From NCBI RefSeq assembly GCF_009296165.1, contig NZ_VUAZ01000130.1, positions 1 to 55,152 on the forward strand: 55,152 nt of DNA, given 5' to 3'. The first letter of the stretch is position 1. Each line of letters starts with the position of its first letter. A model generated the notes under the pieces. It had not been told where the DNA came from, made no database searches, and saw nothing but the letters and a program-made list of their open reading frames with translations. This DNA comes from Pseudomonas kitaguniensis. GTDB taxonomy: Bacteria > Pseudomonadota > Gammaproteobacteria > Pseudomonadales > Pseudomonadaceae. The translations under genes and the position numbers were made by a program. Shown here piece by piece: positions 53,550-55,152 of this stretch.

Positions 53550-54170
53550 TCAGACAAGCTCCGGGGCGAGGGCAAGCAGGGCATCGCGTGTGCGTTGAAG
53601 AAACACGGCTTTGTCTTCGCCTTCTTCCAAGTGCAGCGGCGCGCCAAAGCTGGTGGTGCACAGCAACGGCAGCGGCAGTACGCGGCCTTTGGGCATGACG
53701 CGGTTAAGGTTGGCGATCCATACCGGGATCAGTTCGGCCTGTGGGTAACTTTTTGCCAAGTGATACAGGCCGCTTTTGAACGGCAGCAAGCCTTCTTCAA
53801 GGTTGCGTGTACCTTCGGGGAAGATGATCAGCGAGTCGCCACCTTCCAGGGCCGCAAGCATTGGTTGCAAGGGGTTATCCACAGGCTCTTTGCGCTCGCG
53901 ATCAATCAGCACGCCGTTAAACACGCGGTTGATGATGTAGCGACGCAAGGCGCTTTTGTTCCAGTAATCGCTACCGGCCACCGGGCGCGTGAATTTGCGC
54001 AGGTTTTGCGGTAACGACGCCCACAGCAATACAAAATCGCCGTGGCTACTGTGGTTGGCGAAATAGATACGTTGTACCGGCACTGGCGCGCAGCCCAACC
54101 ATAGGCTGCGGGCGCCGGTGACAGTGCGGGCCATTGAGGTAATCAGCGCGGCGACCACGGGTTCGAACAT
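53550..54170 (-). CDS. PlsC-like 1-acylglycerol-3-phosphate acyltransferase
   Basis: The protein is 206 residues. Motif I is NHSSHGD (H-x4-D), motif III is FPEGTRN; the Arg-containing RVFNGVLIDRER is motif II. No clear N-terminal membrane segment, so shorter than the PlsC at 12678. It precedes the CdsA-like gene, and the pair could convert lysophosphatidate to CDP-diacylglycerol. A perfect DnaA box lies in it (53875-53883). Confidence 0.88.
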   Translation of the reverse strand: MFEPVVAALITSMARTVTGARSLWLGCAPVPVQRIYFANHSSHGDFVLLWASLPQNLRKFTRPVAGSDYWNKSALRRYIINRVFNGVLIDRERKEPVDNPLQPMLAALEGGDSLIIFPEGTRNLEEGLLPFKSGLYHLAKSYPQAELIPVWIANLNRVMPKGRVLPLPLLCTTSFGAPLHLEEGEDKAVFLQRTRDALLALAPELV

Positions 54171-54179
54171 GGGATTTCC

Positions 54180-54623
54180 TTATCCGGCGAAAGGTAGCCA
54201 AGGGCTGGCGAAAATCACGGCCACGGTCAGCAGCACTTGCGCACCGAGCAACCAGGCTTGCTTGCGCAGCAGTTTGAGGGCGCCGCGACGACGTTCTGTC
54301 CACGGTCTGCCAGCACGCTTGGCCGATTGCAGGCCAAGGGCTTGCAAGGCCTGGTCGAGGTCGGCGGTGCGTTTGGTATCGCGGGCCAGCAGAGCGAACA
54401 GGTCGGCATCAAACGCCACCCGCAGCGCCCAGTACTTTTGCAGCAGCCCCAAGATAATCATCCACAGGGCGAGTAGCAGGCAGATGCTCGAAATACTCGC
54501 CATCAGCAACTGGGCCAGGCCGAACAACACGCCGAGTAGCGTCAGGCCTGTGGATAACTGATCCAGTGAACGACCACGACGCAGCAGGCTGGCGACCACC
54601 TGGAGTTCCATATCAGCGGGCAT
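54180..54623 (-). CDS. Hypothetical inner-membrane protein
   Basis: The protein is 147 residues from ATG 54623 (MPADMELQVVASLLRRG), with GGAGGG upstream; MELQ at 54611 is an alternative. It overlaps the phosphatase gene by 11 bases. Three hydrophobic segments: LSTGLTLLGVLFGLAQLLMA, SICLLLALWMIILGLL and AWLLGAQVLLTVAVIFASPW, with a charged region between. No known family recognised; context suggests a helper in phospholipid metabolism. Confidence 0.75.
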   Translation of the reverse strand: MPADMELQVVASLLRRGRSLDQLSTGLTLLGVLFGLAQLLMASISSICLLLALWMIILGLLQKYWALRVAFDADLFALLARDTKRTADLDQALQALGLQSAKRAGRPWTERRRGALKLLRKQAWLLGAQVLLTVAVIFASPWLPFAG

Positions 54624-55152
54624 TGGGTAAGCCCTCCAAGGCTTCGCGGTGAGCGGGATGCAGGACCACATCGGCCCGTGCTGTACGAATAATAGTCAAC
54701 GCCTGATCAATCGTGGCGGCGCGGCCGCTGTGCAGCAGCCAGGCGGCGACGGCGGTGGCGCTGCGCGAGTAACCGAGCGCGCAACACACCAGCAACGGCC
54801 CGTTTGAACGCAGGCGTTCGATGGCCTGCGCAGCTTGCAGGCATTCGGCAGGCGTGGGTGCGATCAGGTCCAGCACAGGGATGCTGTGATAAGCGCGGCC
54901 CTGTGGATTAATCGGCAATTCGGCGCACAGATCTACGATGGCCTTGAATGAGCCCTGTTCGCTTGTTGCAGGCAGTCGACCCAGCCAAACGTTATCCACA
55001 ATCTGGTCGGGCTTTGGATGGTGTCGCGTCCACAGCCGCGAGTTAACCCACGCCGCAGCCAGGTAAGGTGCATACAGCCAGCGAGCGGCGGGTGTCAGCC
55101 GGCCGTCGGCACGCTTCTGAAAGCCCCACGCGCCGAGTACGCAGTAATTGGC
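54613..55152 (-). CDS. Dual-specificity phosphatase domain protein (5' end outside the window)
   Basis: The frame is open to the window edge; 179 residues are visible. The C-terminal domain carries the cysteine phosphatase loop VCCALGYSRSA (C-x5-R) and the start IVDNVWLGRLP. The upstream visible part (GFQKRADGRLTPAARWLYAP, YLAAAWVNSRLW) is the amphipathic and membrane-near region seen in fused PAP2/dual-specificity phosphatases. It heads the operon that continues to the CdsA-like gene, so a lipid phosphate is a likely substrate. The missing N terminus leaves this unproved. Confidence 0.85.
   Translation of the reverse strand, partial: ANYCVLGAWGFQKRADGRLTPAARWLYAPYLAAAWVNSRLWTRHHPKPDQIVDNVWLGRLPATSEQGSFKAIVDLCAELPINPQGRAYHSIPVLDLIAPTPAECLQAAQAIERLRSNGPLLVCCALGYSRSATAVAAWLLHSGRAATIDQALTIIRTARADVVLHPAHREALEGLPNAR

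Overview
This window is the replication-origin region of a Pseudomonas chromosome, most likely of the P. fluorescens group. The evidence is the gene order (dnaA-dnaN-recF-gyrB reading left; rpmH-rnpA-yidD-yidC-mnmE, mnmG-rsmG-parA-parB-atpIBEFHAGDC-glmU-glmR-glmS reading right), the typical fluorescens REP sequences, GC-rich codon use and a very high density of DnaA boxes. The name is inferred from protein similarity and order; no 16S gene is present.

Layout. 1-7.5 kb: tsaC, dprA and a LysM-family protein that has lost its LysM domain (minus strand), then def-fmt-rsmB-trkA and a small TPR protein (plus strand), closed by a REPIN. 7.5-13.5 kb: lipid A acyltransferase and tag (minus), then glyQ (one base missing), glyS, gmhB and plsC. 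13.6-14.5 kb: wreckage of a two-component system. 14.6-20.8 kb: gyrB, recF, dnaN, dnaA, with three parS centromere sites. 20.8-21.4 kb: oriC. 21.4-30.1 kb: rpmH to parB, with a second cluster of DnaA boxes and an AT-rich stretch just before mnmG. 30.1-41.7 kb: the ATP synthase operon, glmU, a DeoR-type regulator and glmS.

41.69-52.2 kb is an island inserted 22-26 bases downstream of the glmS stop codon, the position of attTn7. It is bounded by mirrored copies of a 15-base repeat: two packed copies on the glmS side and four spaced copies on the far side, the layout of Tn7 right and left ends. I see no tnsA, tnsB, tnsC or tnsE gene inside, only a possible tniQ/tnsD start fragment, so it looks like a non-autonomous or decayed Tn7-like element. 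Its cargo is a small unknown gene, a cysteine-rich protein of five 15-residue repeats, an IS66-family element, a frameshifted acetyltransferase, a HEPN-like fragment, an Abi-family protein, and a 1354-residue protein with an N-terminal PD-(D/E)xK-like nuclease region, a STAND-type P-loop ATPase and a TPR-like C terminus. The last has the architecture of antiviral STAND (Avs) proteins and is the best candidate for a poorly described defence system.

52.2-55.15 kb returns to chromosomal genes: a small beta-rich hypothetical protein, then a minus-strand operon for phospholipid chemistry (dual-specificity phosphatase, membrane protein, PlsC-like acyltransferase, CdsA-like cytidylyltransferase). 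No rRNA, tRNA or CRISPR array was recognised. Single-base disruptions in glyQ and in the acetyltransferase gene raise the possibility of scattered indel errors in the sequence.
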